From HGM11501 sp045123995 (GTDB taxonomy: Bacteria > Bacillota > Clostridia > CAKSNL01 > HGM11501), in contig JBGVKY010000026.1 in the NCBI GenBank assembly GCA_045123995.1, positions 1-64,000 of the forward strand: a stretch of 64,000 nt of DNA. The letters run 5' to 3'. Both the position numbers and the translations under genes were made by a program. This document shows, piece by piece, positions 15,170-23,474 of the stretch. Numbering within the stretch: the stretch's first letter is position 1; every line of letters begins with the position of its first letter. Under the pieces are notes generated by a model. The model was given only the letters and a program-made list of their open reading frames with translations. It was not told the DNA's origin and made no database searches.

Positions 15170-15198
15170 TAGACTAAAATGAAAAAAAGTGGTATATT
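15170..15198 (+). promoter_or_regulatory. Promoter of nadE
   Basis: TAGACT (15170-15175), 17-nt spacer, TATATT (15193-15198), about 28 bp upstream of the start. Confidence 0.55.
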
Positions 15199-15226
15199 AT
15201 AGATAATTCAGGAAAGGGTGAAAGCC

Positions 15227-17110
15227 ATGAAACACGGATTTATTAAAGTTGCAACCGCTTTTAATGAAATCAAGGTTGCGGAAGTAAACTACAATGCAGA
15301 GAGAATTATTGAAAAAATTAAGGAAGCAGGAGAAAAAAAGATAAAGCTTTTAGTACTCCCCGGACTTTCTTTAACAGGTGCTTCTTTAGGGGATTTGTAT
15401 TCCCAGGATACGTTGCTTTATGAAATAAAGGAAGCAATTTCTGAAATACTTTATGCAACAGAAGAAATTGAATGTATAACGGTTTTATCCCTGCCCCTAA
15501 AAGCTTTCGGAAAGCTTTTTATAGCATCAGCGGTTATTTATAAAGGTGAAATTCTGGGCTTTGTTCCTAAAAGCCACCTTACAAAAACTGAAAAAAGAGT
15601 TTTTACCGAAGCGCTTCCCGAAATTGCCGAAGTTGAATTTGACGGGAAAGTGTATCCTTTCGGAAAGGATATTATATTTAAATGCCGCGATATGGAAAAC
15701 TTTACCTTCGGCATAGAAATGGGGGAGGATTTGTTATCTCCTTTATCCCCGTCCTTGAATTTATCCCTTTCGGGAGCTCATATAATAGTAAATCCTGCAA
15801 CTTTTCCTGAAGTTATCGGCATGGATGAAAAAATAAAGGATGCAGCAAAAGAAATGTCTAAAAGACTTTCTTCTGCATACATGATTGCAAATCCCGGCTT
15901 TGGCGAATCTACGGGAGATATGGTCTTTTCGGGATATTCCGTTATTTCTGAAAACGGAAAAGTGTTAAGCGAAAAAGAGGCTTTTTCAGATGGGCTTAAC
16001 ATAACCGAACTTGATCTTGATTATCTTGCAAAGGAAAGAATGAAAAGGGAAGACTATCCTCTTTTAATAAATGAAAACATAAAAGTGGTTTCCTTTTCTA
16101 TGAAAAAGGATGATACAGCCCTCACACGAAATATAGATAAAAATCCTTTTATTCCCGAGAATGAAAAAAAGGCAGATGAAATCTGTCAAAGAATTTTAGA
16201 TATTCAGGCAGAAGGGCTTAAAAAGAGAATTCTCCACACGGGAGCAAAGTGTGTTGTTCTGGGAATCTCCGGGGGACTTGATTCATGCCTTGCACTTTTG
16301 GCAGCGGATTTGACAATGAAAAAACTCAAAAGAGAGGCAAAGGATATATTAGCTGTTACTATGCCCTGTTTCGGTACTACAAAAAGGACGAAAGGTAATG
16401 CCGAAATGCTCTGTGAGATACTTGGCACAAGCTTTAAGACTATAGATATAAAAGAAGCTGTATTAAAGCATTTTTCCGACATAGGTCATGAGGATAATAA
16501 GTTAGATGTGGTTTATGAAAATTCTCAGGCAAGAGAAAGAACTCAGGTTTTAATGGATATGGCGAACAAGGAAAACGGCCTTTTAATAGGAACCGGTGAC
16601 CTTTCTGAGCTTGCTTTGGGTTGGGCAACCTATAACGGGGACCACATGTCGATGTATGGATTAAATGCATCGGTACCCAAGACTCTGGTGAAAAAAATTG
16701 TTTCCTACGTTGCAAAGAAAAGTGAAAACGATGAACTTAAAAAGGTTTTAGAGGACATAGTATCAACACCAGTAAGCCCAGAGCTTATACCTTCTGATGG
16801 AAAGGAAATATCTCAGAAAACCGAAGAACTGGTAGGGCCTTATGAACTTCACGATTTCTTTTTATACTACACCGTAAAATACGGATTTGCCACGGATAAA
16901 ATAAAGAGACTTGCAGAATATGCATTTAAGGGATTATACGACGAAAAAGCCATTGACTTCTGGCATAAAACCTTTGTTAGAAGATTTTTCTCCCAGCAAT
17001 TCAAACGTTCCTGCCTTCCTGAAGGGCCTAAGGTGGGAAGTGTAAATCTTTCACCCAGAGGAGAATTTTCCATGCCAAGTGATGCGTGTGCAGGACTTTG
17101 GCTTAGATAA
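15227..17110 (+). CDS. nadE: NAD+ synthase with degenerate glutaminase domain
   Basis: The 627-residue protein has the two-domain layout of glutamine-dependent NAD synthetase: an N-terminal nitrilase-like glutaminase (about 1-280) and a C-terminal synthetase (about 320-627) with P-loop GISGGLDS. The synthetase domain looks intact, so it should amidate deamido-NAD. The glutaminase triad does not. The catalytic Glu of the PEL motif is Gly (LPGLSLTG), and the nucleophilic Cys of the EICEDLW motif is Gly (IEMGEDLL), although the Lys of VPKSHL remains. The enzyme is therefore predicted to use free ammonia. ATG 15227 is preferred over GTG 15218, which lies in the SD. Confidence 0.92.
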   Translation: MKHGFIKVATAFNEIKVAEVNYNAERIIEKIKEAGEKKIKLLVLPGLSLTGASLGDLYSQDTLLYEIKEAISEILYATEEIECITVLSLPLKAFGKLFIASAVIYKGEILGFVPKSHLTKTEKRVFTEALPEIAEVEFDGKVYPFGKDIIFKCRDMENFTFGIEMGEDLLSPLSPSLNLSLSGAHIIVNPATFPEVIGMDEKIKDAAKEMSKRLSSAYMIANPGFGESTGDMVFSGYSVISENGKVLSEKEAFSDGLNITELDLDYLAKERMKREDYPLLINENIKVVSFSMKKDDTALTRNIDKNPFIPENEKKADEICQRILDIQAEGLKKRILHTGAKCVVLGISGGLDSCLALLAADLTMKKLKREAKDILAVTMPCFGTTKRTKGNAEMLCEILGTSFKTIDIKEAVLKHFSDIGHEDNKLDVVYENSQARERTQVLMDMANKENGLLIGTGDLSELALGWATYNGDHMSMYGLNASVPKTLVKKIVSYVAKKSENDELKKVLEDIVSTPVSPELIPSDGKEISQKTEELVGPYELHDFFLYYTVKYGFATDKIKRLAEYAFKGLYDEKAIDFWHKTFVRRFFSQQFKRSCLPEGPKVGSVNLSPRGEFSMPSDACAGLWLR

Positions 17111-17158
17111 ATAGAACAAAAAAAGGAAAGCTTGTGCTTTCCTTTTTTTGTTCTATTT
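17111..17158 (+). terminator. Terminator of nadE
   Basis: A hairpin of more than 20 bp running from ATAGAACA to TGTTCTAT with a TTGT loop, then a T-run. Confidence 0.9.
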
Positions 17159-17210
17159 TTGTGTCCCATTAAATATAATCAAGTAAGACTAAGAAAAAGG
17201 CAGGGTTTTT

Positions 17211-18128
17211 ATGGACAAAGGATTAAAATTTTTAGCAGAGGAATACTTTCCCGAAAGGCTTAAAGAAATTGCATTAAAACATGCCGCTTCCCCTGAAAGG
17301 ACAGAGGAAATAAGGCTCAACGCAGGATACGGGATTACGGCACTTAAAAGGACGGGCCTTTATTTTCTGTCCGAAGAGGGCGAGTGTGTGGAGGAAGAAA
17401 AAGCCGCATGCTTTAGGGCGGAAGAAATAAAAGAAATCATAAAAAGGATTTGCGAAAATTCGGTATATTCATATCAGGAACAGATTAAAAAAGGATATAT
17501 TCCCTTAAAGGGAGGACACAGGGCAGGAGTTACGGGAAGATGTGTAAGAGAAGGCGACGAAATTAAATATATGACGGATTTCACTTCAGTAACAATAAGA
17601 ATTGCCCACGAGGTAATAGGAGCATCGGATTTTGTTTTTCCCTATATCTATAACGGAGAGGTTAAAAATACCCTTATTATATCACCCCCGGGTTGCGGAA
17701 AGACCACAATTCTAAGAGATCTTGCAAGAAAACTCGGAAGCTCAAGATGTATGAAGAAGGTTTCTTTGGTAGATGAGAGGGGGGAAATTGCCGCATCATC
17801 GGGAGGAGTTATACATAATAATGTGGGAAGCTTAACATCGGTAATTGACAATGCACCTAAACCCGAAGGTATAATGTGCGTTTTAAGAGCGATGAATCCC
17901 GATGTTATAATAACCGATGAGATAGGTACTAAAGATGATGCAAAGGCAATTATGTCAGGTGTGTTATCGGGTTCAAAGGTAATATGCTCCGCTCACGGCA
18001 AAAATCTATCTGACGTATCTTTAAGATATGGAACGAAAGAACTCATACAGCAGAAAGTTTTTGAAAGAATAATCGTTTTAAGCCGCAGGGAAGGACCCGG
18101 GACAATAGAGGAAATAATAAAGCTATGA
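17211..18128 (+). CDS. spoIIIAA: Stage III sporulation protein AA (ATPase)
   Basis: The 305-residue product is the secretion-type ATPase that opens the spoIIIA operon. The Walker A motif SPPGCGKTT lies at about residues 158-166, with a Walker B-like DVIITDEIG further on. It belongs to the mother-cell half of the SpoIIIA-SpoIIQ channel (feeding tube) that connects mother cell and engulfed forespore and sustains late sigma-G activity. Its 3' end overlaps spoIIIAB by 4 bp. The eight genes are in canonical order with no interruption. In relatives the operon is sigma-E controlled; no confident sigma-E boxes were found by eye. Confidence 0.96.
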   Translation: MDKGLKFLAEEYFPERLKEIALKHAASPERTEEIRLNAGYGITALKRTGLYFLSEEGECVEEEKAACFRAEEIKEIIKRICENSVYSYQEQIKKGYIPLKGGHRAGVTGRCVREGDEIKYMTDFTSVTIRIAHEVIGASDFVFPYIYNGEVKNTLIISPPGCGKTTILRDLARKLGSSRCMKKVSLVDERGEIAASSGGVIHNNVGSLTSVIDNAPKPEGIMCVLRAMNPDVIITDEIGTKDDAKAIMSGVLSGSKVICSAHGKNLSDVSLRYGTKELIQQKVFERIIVLSRREGPGTIEEIIKL

Positions 18129-18559
18129 TTAAAATTTTAGGAAGCCTTTTTATAATTTTGGGGTGCATTGTTTCAGGAAGGAAATTAAATATAGCAAAAA
18201 GAAACCGTCTGGATTTTCTGGAGAAAATGTTATATTCCGTATCGAGATTTCAGTCAGCTGTGGAAATATTCAAAAAACCCATAGAGGAAGGACTTGAATA
18301 TTCCGGCATAAACGATAATGCAAAACTTCTTTCGCTTATGCATTATCCTGGTATTGAACTTGATAAAAAAGATTTTGGCGAATTTATAAAAGGACTTGAT
18401 TCTGAAAGCTTAGAGGGGCAAAAGTCAAATCTGTTGCTTTACAAAATGAGACTTACAGAAGAGGAAAAAAAGGAGAGGTTAACTTATAAAAATATCTCAA
18501 AGCTTATAAAGACTTCTTCCGTCATGCTGGGCTTCCTTTTTGTGTTTCTTTTGTTTTAA
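18125..18559 (+). CDS. spoIIIAB: Stage III sporulation protein AB
   Basis: The 144-residue protein has an N-terminal hydrophobic helix, a helical cytosolic/extracellular domain and a C-terminal transmembrane segment. This is the SpoIIIAB layout, which is distantly related to type II secretion GspF. It is somewhat shorter than the B. subtilis protein (about 170 residues). ATG overlaps the spoIIIAA stop (ATGA). Assignment rests on position between AA and AC, size and topology. Confidence 0.9.
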   Translation: MIKILGSLFIILGCIVSGRKLNIAKRNRLDFLEKMLYSVSRFQSAVEIFKKPIEEGLEYSGINDNAKLLSLMHYPGIELDKKDFGEFIKGLDSESLEGQKSNLLLYKMRLTEEEKKERLTYKNISKLIKTSSVMLGFLFVFLLF

Positions 18560-18572
18560 CAAGGGGGATTAT

Positions 18573-18767
18573 ATGGAGATTGAATTTGTATTCAAGGTAG
18601 CAGGGATAGGGCTGATTGTTGCCGTTCTTAACATGATAGTTGGTAAATCAGGCAGAGACGAGCAAGCACTTATCGTGACAATTTCAGGGTTAATTGTGGT
18701 GCTGGCTCTGGTAATTCCCGAAATAGGAAAGCTTTTTGAAAGCATAAAAGCGGTGTTCGGCTTATGA
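18573..18767 (+). CDS. spoIIIAC: Stage III sporulation protein AC
   Basis: This 64-residue membrane protein has two transmembrane helices separated by a short polar loop (GKSGRDEQ), the standard SpoIIIAC form. ATG 18573 follows the SD aaggggg; an in-frame ATG at 18540 would lie in spoIIIAB and add an atypical Cys-rich N-terminus, so it is rejected. It overlaps spoIIIAD by 4 bp. Confidence 0.94.
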   Translation: MEIEFVFKVAGIGLIVAVLNMIVGKSGRDEQALIVTISGLIVVLALVIPEIGKLFESIKAVFGL

Positions 18768-19147
18768 TACTAAAAATCGTGGGAGTGTGTATTTTTGCAA
18801 GCCTGATTTCTGTAATGTTAAAGCAAAGCGGAAAAAGCGAAATGGCTATGCTTCTGGTTTTGACCACAACGGTTTTTGTGCTTTTTGCAGCATTTAAAGA
18901 AGCCAGTCATATTATTGAAGCGGTGAGGCTTATTACAGAAAAAACAAACCTTGATTTAAATGTTATAAAAACGGTGACAAAAATCACGGGCATTGCCTAT
19001 ATATCCCAGAGTGCATCGGAGCTATGCAAAGATGTGGGAGAGGGAGCTTTATCGGGAAAGGTGGAGCTTTGCGGAAAAATACTTATTTGTGCAGCGGCAA
19101 TTCCTTATGTAAATGCACTTTTTTCAATAATTTCTGATATATTGTAG
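18764..19147 (+). CDS. spoIIIAD: Stage III sporulation protein AD
   Basis: The 127-residue polytopic membrane protein has about three to four helices and follows spoIIIAC with an ATGA overlap. The GIAYISQSASELCKDVGE segment is typical of SpoIIIAD. It is a component of the mother-cell-side membrane complex of the sporulation channel. Confidence 0.94.
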   Translation: MILKIVGVCIFASLISVMLKQSGKSEMAMLLVLTTTVFVLFAAFKEASHIIEAVRLITEKTNLDLNVIKTVTKITGIAYISQSASELCKDVGEGALSGKVELCGKILICAAAIPYVNALFSIISDIL

Positions 19148-19157
19148 GTGAGTACAT

Positions 19158-20276
19158 ATGAAAAAACTAATCTTTGCCCTGATAATTTTTCTTTTTTGCA
19201 TGAGGACTTTGTCACATTCTGCTTCCTTCGCAGATTTGGAGAAGGTTGAGGGGGCTATAAGCTCTGATGCTTATTCCAATATAGAAAAAGCATCAGGGAG
19301 CTTTTCCTTCAGCCATGTGGCAGAAGAAATAACAAAAGGGACTTATACCTGTGACATAAAAGGAGTACTTAAAAAAACTCTGGATATGTTTTTTTCTGAG
19401 GTCAGTGCCAACGGAAAAATCATGGCAACTGTTGTTATTTTAGGGGTGCTTTGCTCCTTTGCATCAAACCTTTCTTCTGCATTTGGTAGCGGTGGGGTAA
19501 GTGAAGCCGCTTTTTTATGCAGCTATGCAATTTTAGCGGGAATAACCGCTGCAGGATTTTTAGAAATATCTGAAATGGCAAAAGGAGTTATAGAAGATAT
19601 GGGACTTTTTGTGAAATCCCTTATCCCGGTTATGACTTCGCTTTCGGCAGCAGAGGGGAGGGTTATTTTTGCTCCCATGATGCACACCCAGATTTTACTT
19701 GCAACCTCCATTTGCTCAATAATTACAGGGAAGGTGTTAATTCCTCTGGTTTATGCCTCCTTTGCACTTAAATTCGTTAACAATATAACGTCTTCCCTGA
19801 GCTTAAGTTCATTAAGCTCAATGGCGGATAAATTATGCAAAAGGATTTTGAGCTTTATGATGCTAATTTTCACGGCAATGCTGACATTGACAAGCTTTGC
19901 AGCAGGAACTGCAGAAAATATGGGGATGAAAACGGCAAGATTTGCCATAAGCTCAATGGTTCCTTTTGCAGGGGGAGCTTTGGCAGATTCGGTAACCGCT
20001 CTTACGGCGTCAGCCTCCATGATAAAAAACTCCGCCGGGATAGCGGGGATAGTGGGGATAGCTCTTATGGCAGCCTACCCCGTTATAAAATGCGCCGCCA
20101 TAAGCATGCTTTATAATTTTACGGGAGCAATACTTGAGCCCGTAACGGAAAAAAGGCTTTCTTCCGCAGTTACATCGGTGGGAGATTGCATGGGAATGAT
20201 TTTTGCCATTGTATCGGTAAGTGCGGCACAGTACATGATTTCTGCGGCCATTTTACTTACTTCCTTTAAGGGGTGA
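19158..20276 (+). CDS. spoIIIAE: Stage III sporulation protein AE
   Basis: The 372-residue integral membrane protein has an N-terminal signal-like helix, an extracellular segment (residues about 25-75) and a long array of hydrophobic helices, as in SpoIIIAE, the largest polytopic component of the SpoIIIA complex. The SASFAD junction near residue 24 suggests signal-peptide processing. Length matches the family (about 390). It starts 10 nt after spoIIIAD. Confidence 0.95.
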   Translation: MKKLIFALIIFLFCMRTLSHSASFADLEKVEGAISSDAYSNIEKASGSFSFSHVAEEITKGTYTCDIKGVLKKTLDMFFSEVSANGKIMATVVILGVLCSFASNLSSAFGSGGVSEAAFLCSYAILAGITAAGFLEISEMAKGVIEDMGLFVKSLIPVMTSLSAAEGRVIFAPMMHTQILLATSICSIITGKVLIPLVYASFALKFVNNITSSLSLSSLSSMADKLCKRILSFMMLIFTAMLTLTSFAAGTAENMGMKTARFAISSMVPFAGGALADSVTALTASASMIKNSAGIAGIVGIALMAAYPVIKCAAISMLYNFTGAILEPVTEKRLSSAVTSVGDCMGMIFAIVSVSAAQYMISAAILLTSFKG

Positions 20277-20279
20277 TTT

Positions 20280-20711
20280 ATGAGAGGATACATTCTGACA
20301 CTTTGTGCCTCGGCACTTTTTGTTTCCTTAAGTTCCCTGATTTTACCTGAGGGGAATATAAAAAAATATGCAAGCTTGGTAAGCTCCGTTATGATTTCAC
20401 TTTCTATTGTGGCGCCCCTTAAAAATCTGTTTGCAGAAAGTGATATTTTATCCTTTGAAAGTATTGAATATGAAGATATGCAATATGAAGAGGCGGAGGA
20501 AATTTACAAAAACGCCATAAAAGAAGAATATAAAAAAAACTTGGAGGAAAGACTTTCGGTGTACGGAAGAAGCTATGTTTATCTTAACGATGACCTTTCA
20601 ATTTCGCTTATCGAAATATATTCTGACTTTCCTCTTGAAGATAAGGTAAAAGAAAAAATCAAGGAAGAATTTAATCCTGAAAGGCTAGAAATAAAATATG
20701 GAGATTATTAA
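20280..20711 (+). CDS. spoIIIAF: Stage III sporulation protein AF
   Basis: The 143-residue protein has two N-terminal transmembrane helices (about residues 5-20 and 33-48) and a C-terminal soluble domain rich in Glu and Lys that in relatives adopts a ring-building-motif-like fold. It is shorter than in Bacillus (about 206) but the order and topology are diagnostic. It overlaps spoIIIAG by 14 bp. Confidence 0.9.
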   Translation: MRGYILTLCASALFVSLSSLILPEGNIKKYASLVSSVMISLSIVAPLKNLFAESDILSFESIEYEDMQYEEAEEIYKNAIKEEYKKNLEERLSVYGRSYVYLNDDLSISLIEIYSDFPLEDKVKEKIKEEFNPERLEIKYGDY

Positions 20712-21162
20712 GGACTTTTGCGATAAATTAAAGAATAATAAAGGTATTTTAATCATACTGATTATAGGGGCTGCTTTGCTTTTGCTTCCGTCGGGAGGTA
20801 AAAAGGAAGATGCGGTAAAGTCAGATTATAACTATGAAGAAAGTTTGACCGAGGAAATTAAAAACACCTTGTCCAAAATAAAAGGGGCAGGAAAAACTTC
20901 CGTAATGATAACATTTTCGGATAAGGGGAAAATATATCCCCTTACGGATAAAAGCGAAACAGGGCAAAATGTAAATGAAAGGACAGTTTCTGTATCGGGG
21001 AAGGTGGCAGTCTTGAAAGAATCCTATCCCACTGTGCGGGGAGTTGTGGTTATAGCAGAAGGTGGAGATAATGAAACGGTAAAGGAAAATCTTATAAATG
21101 CCGTTTCTGCCCTTACGGGAGCACCTTTTCATCAAATAAAAGTATTCAAAATGGAGGAGTAA
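20698..21162 (+). CDS. spoIIIAG: Stage III sporulation protein AG
   Basis: The 154-residue protein has one N-terminal transmembrane helix (about 16-31) and an extracytoplasmic domain that in B. subtilis forms a large oligomeric ring spanning the intermembrane space. The late segment VRGVVVIAEGGDN with a following amphipathic helix is the conserved ring-building motif. ATG 20698 lies within spoIIIAF, which indicates coupled translation. Confidence 0.93.
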   Translation: MEIIKDFCDKLKNNKGILIILIIGAALLLLPSGGKKEDAVKSDYNYEESLTEEIKNTLSKIKGAGKTSVMITFSDKGKIYPLTDKSETGQNVNERTVSVSGKVAVLKESYPTVRGVVVIAEGGDNETVKENLINAVSALTGAPFHQIKVFKMEE

Positions 21163-21163
21163 T

Positions 21164-21682
21164 ATGTGGAAGAAGAAACAAGTGGTTTTGTCGGCGTTGG
21201 TTTTAATGATTGGTCTGGCGGGATATTTTAACTGGTCGTATCAGAATTCAGATAACGGAACGGTAAATGACACGGAGGATATGACTTTGGGTGAAGCGAA
21301 GTTGGTCTCGGGAAGTAATATAACGGAAAAAAGAGAATATTTTTCAGAGAGCAGAACAGAAAAGGAAGTGGGAAGAAGCAAGGCACTTGAAAGTCTTAAA
21401 GGAATAGCGGAAAATCCCGAAAGCAGTCCCGAGGCTAAAAAAGAAGCTGAGATGCGGATTATAGATATGACAGGAAGAATGGAAAAAGAAGTTACGGCAG
21501 AAGCGGAGATAAAATCCAAAGGTTTTTCTGATGCTATAGTTTACATAAATGAAGATTCAGTAACCGTGGTAGTAAAAAGTGACAAAGAACTTACGGACAC
21601 AGATGCCCTTAAAATCCAGGAAATTATATTAAAGCATAAGGAAGTTGATGTTTCAAATATAAGTATTTCAAGATATAAATAA
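21164..21682 (+). CDS. spoIIIAH: Stage III sporulation protein AH
   Basis: The 172-residue bitopic protein has an N-terminal transmembrane helix (about 6-24), a charged extracellular stalk and a C-terminal YscJ/FliF-like domain (DAIVYINEDSVTVVV, DALKIQEIILKH). SpoIIIAH binds forespore SpoIIQ across the septal membranes. It begins 1 nt after spoIIIAG and closes the operon, which ends in a strong terminator. Confidence 0.95.
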   Translation: MWKKKQVVLSALVLMIGLAGYFNWSYQNSDNGTVNDTEDMTLGEAKLVSGSNITEKREYFSESRTEKEVGRSKALESLKGIAENPESSPEAKKEAEMRIIDMTGRMEKEVTAEAEIKSKGFSDAIVYINEDSVTVVVKSDKELTDTDALKIQEIILKHKEVDVSNISISRYK

Positions 21683-21685
21683 TTA

Positions 21686-21719
21686 AGAAAGGCTTTAAAT
21701 TTAAGCCTTTCTCTTTTTT
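21686..21719 (+). terminator. Terminator of the spoIIIA operon
   Basis: A 10-bp stem (21686-21695 with 21703-21712), 7-nt loop, then CTCTTTTTT. Confidence 0.88.
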
Positions 21720-21722
21720 AAA

Positions 21723-21751
21723 TTGACTAAATTATATTTTTATGATAGAAT
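21723..21751 (+). promoter_or_regulatory. Promoter of ruvAB
   Basis: TTGACT (21723-21728), 17-nt spacer, TAGAAT (21746-21751). Confidence 0.78.
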
Positions 21752-21780
21752 AAACCTGATACATGTAAAGGAGAGAGAAT

Positions 21781-22371
21781 ATGATTTCTTTTATTCGCGG
21801 AATTGTTGCATGGAAAGAAGAAACCGCTATAACGATTGAGGTTTCAGGTATAGGTTTTAAGGTCTTTGTTCCCTTAAGGGATATTGAAAAAATCAGGGTT
21901 GGAGAAGAAGCATTCCTTCACACATACTTTTCTGTGAGAGAAGACTCGATGGAGCTTTTCGGTTTTGTTGATAAAGAGGACCTATCTATGTTCGAAAGGC
22001 TTCTTTCGGTGTCTGGCGTCGGTCCTAAAGCCGCAATAAATCTCCTGTCTGCCTTTTCCTCCTCTGAACTGGGAGCTGCCATTTTGCTTTCCGACGACAA
22101 GAAGATAGCAAAAGCTCAGGGAATAGGGGCAAAAACCGCCATGAGGATTATTCTCGAACTTAAAGATAAGATTTCTGATGATGCTTTAACGGGAGGATTT
22201 ACTGATGAAGATGTTCCCGTAAATCGTGAAGTTGAAAATGAAGCCATAAGTGCCTTGGTGGCGTTAGGTTACTCAAAGGCGGAAGCGTCTTCGGCAGTAA
22301 AGAAGTCGGGAACAAAGGAAACGGTAGAAGAAACCGTAAAAGGCGCACTGGTTTCCCTTATGCGTTTTTAA
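21781..22371 (+). CDS. ruvA: Holliday junction branch migration protein RuvA
   Basis: The 196-residue protein has the N-terminal OB fold (MISFIRGIVAWKEE), the tandem helix-hairpin-helix motifs (ERLLSVSGVGPKAAINLLS and AQGIGAKTAMRIILELKDK) that grip the junction, and a C-terminal UBA-like domain that contacts RuvB. A tetramer binds four-way DNA junctions. It lies 12 nt upstream of ruvB under a sigma-A-type promoter. Confidence 0.96.
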   Translation: MISFIRGIVAWKEETAITIEVSGIGFKVFVPLRDIEKIRVGEEAFLHTYFSVREDSMELFGFVDKEDLSMFERLLSVSGVGPKAAINLLSAFSSSELGAAILLSDDKKIAKAQGIGAKTAMRIILELKDKISDDALTGGFTDEDVPVNREVENEAISALVALGYSKAEASSAVKKSGTKETVEETVKGALVSLMRF

Positions 22372-22383
22372 AGGAGATAAGTT

Positions 22384-23421
22384 ATGGATTTTGAAGAAAG
22401 ACTTATAACAAGCGAGTTAACAGACATTGATAAGGACGTGGAGGGTGGTCTTCGTCCCAGGAGTTTAGATGAATATGTAGGGCAGGAAAAAGCCAGGGAA
22501 AACCTTTCAATTTACATAGAGGCGGCACGTCTTCGTAAAGAAGCTCTGGACCATGTGCTTTTATACGGACCTCCGGGTCTTGGCAAAACTACTCTTGCAG
22601 GAATTATTTCCAATGAGCTTGGAGTAAACATGCGAATCACATCAGGTCCTGCCATTGAAAAGCCCGGGGATTTAGCGGCTATACTTACAAATCTTTCAGA
22701 GCATGACGTTCTTTTTATTGATGAAATTCACCGCTTAAGTAAAAGCGTTGAAGAAGTGCTTTATCCTGCTATGGAGGACTATGCCATTGATATAATTATA
22801 GGAAAGGGCCCCTCGGCACGTTCAATCCGTCTGGATTTGCCAAGCTTTACTTTAATAGGAGCAACCACAAAGGCAGGTATGCTCACATCGCCTTTAAGGG
22901 ACAGATTCGGCGTTCAGCTTAAACTTGAGCTTTATACACCCGAGGAGCTCAAACGAATAGTAAAGCGTTCTGCGGATATATTAAAAATAAAAATTTCAGA
23001 TGACGGGGCAGGTGAGATTGCCTCACGTTCAAGAGGTACACCCAGAATTGCAAACAGACTTTTAAAAAGAGTCCGCGATTTTGCCCAGGTAAAGGGAAAC
23101 GGCGATATAACCGCAGAAATTGCGGATTTGGCACTTGGAAGACTGGAGATTGACAAAATAGGACTTGATGCAACGGACAAGAAGATGATAACCACAATTA
23201 TTGACGTGTTCGGCGGTGGACCTGTGGGTCTTGATACTCTGGCGGCAACCATCTCTGAAGATGCCAACACAATCGAAGATGTATACGAGCCTTATTTGCT
23301 CCAGTTGGGATTTTTGAACCGAACCCCAAGAGGAAGAGTGGTAACAAGCCTTGCCTACGAGCATTTCGGTATAAAGTGTAAAGAAACCGATAATGGCGGA
23401 CAGATGAAAATAGAAGAATAG
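22384..23421 (+). CDS. ruvB: Holliday junction ATP-dependent helicase RuvB
   Basis: The 345-residue AAA+ motor of branch migration shows RPRSLDEYVGQ at the N-terminus, Walker A GPPGLGKTT, Walker B FIDEIHRL, sensor 1 LIGATTKAGML, the arginine-finger region SPLRDRFG, and the C-terminal winged-helix LGFLNRTPRGR. All the motor motifs look intact. It is cotranscribed with ruvA and ends shortly before a hairpin that also covers the spoIIR ribosome-binding site. Confidence 0.97.
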   Translation: MDFEERLITSELTDIDKDVEGGLRPRSLDEYVGQEKARENLSIYIEAARLRKEALDHVLLYGPPGLGKTTLAGIISNELGVNMRITSGPAIEKPGDLAAILTNLSEHDVLFIDEIHRLSKSVEEVLYPAMEDYAIDIIIGKGPSARSIRLDLPSFTLIGATTKAGMLTSPLRDRFGVQLKLELYTPEELKRIVKRSADILKIKISDDGAGEIASRSRGTPRIANRLLKRVRDFAQVKGNGDITAEIADLALGRLEIDKIGLDATDKKMITTIIDVFGGGPVGLDTLAATISEDANTIEDVYEPYLLQLGFLNRTPRGRVVTSLAYEHFGIKCKETDNGGQMKIEE

Positions 23422-23434
23422 AAGTATAAAAGAA

Positions 23435-23473
23435 CCCCTTTTTGCCTATAATCATGGCAGAAAGGGGATTTTT
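23435..23473 (+). terminator. Terminator hairpin of ruvAB containing the spoIIR SD
   Basis: CCCCTTTTTGCC (23435-23446) pairs with GGCAGAAAGGGG (23456-23467), 12 bp with one G-U, followed by ATTTTTAATG. The 3' arm contains AAAGGGG, the SD of spoIIR. Readthrough mRNA from ruvB would therefore both terminate and have the spoIIR SD hidden. Confidence 0.75.
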
Positions 23474-23474
23474 A

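Noticed and set aside
17159..17210. Sigma-E promoter before spoIIIAA
   Set aside because: Expected from the family, but no pair of boxes close to the sigma-E consensus could be identified by eye.
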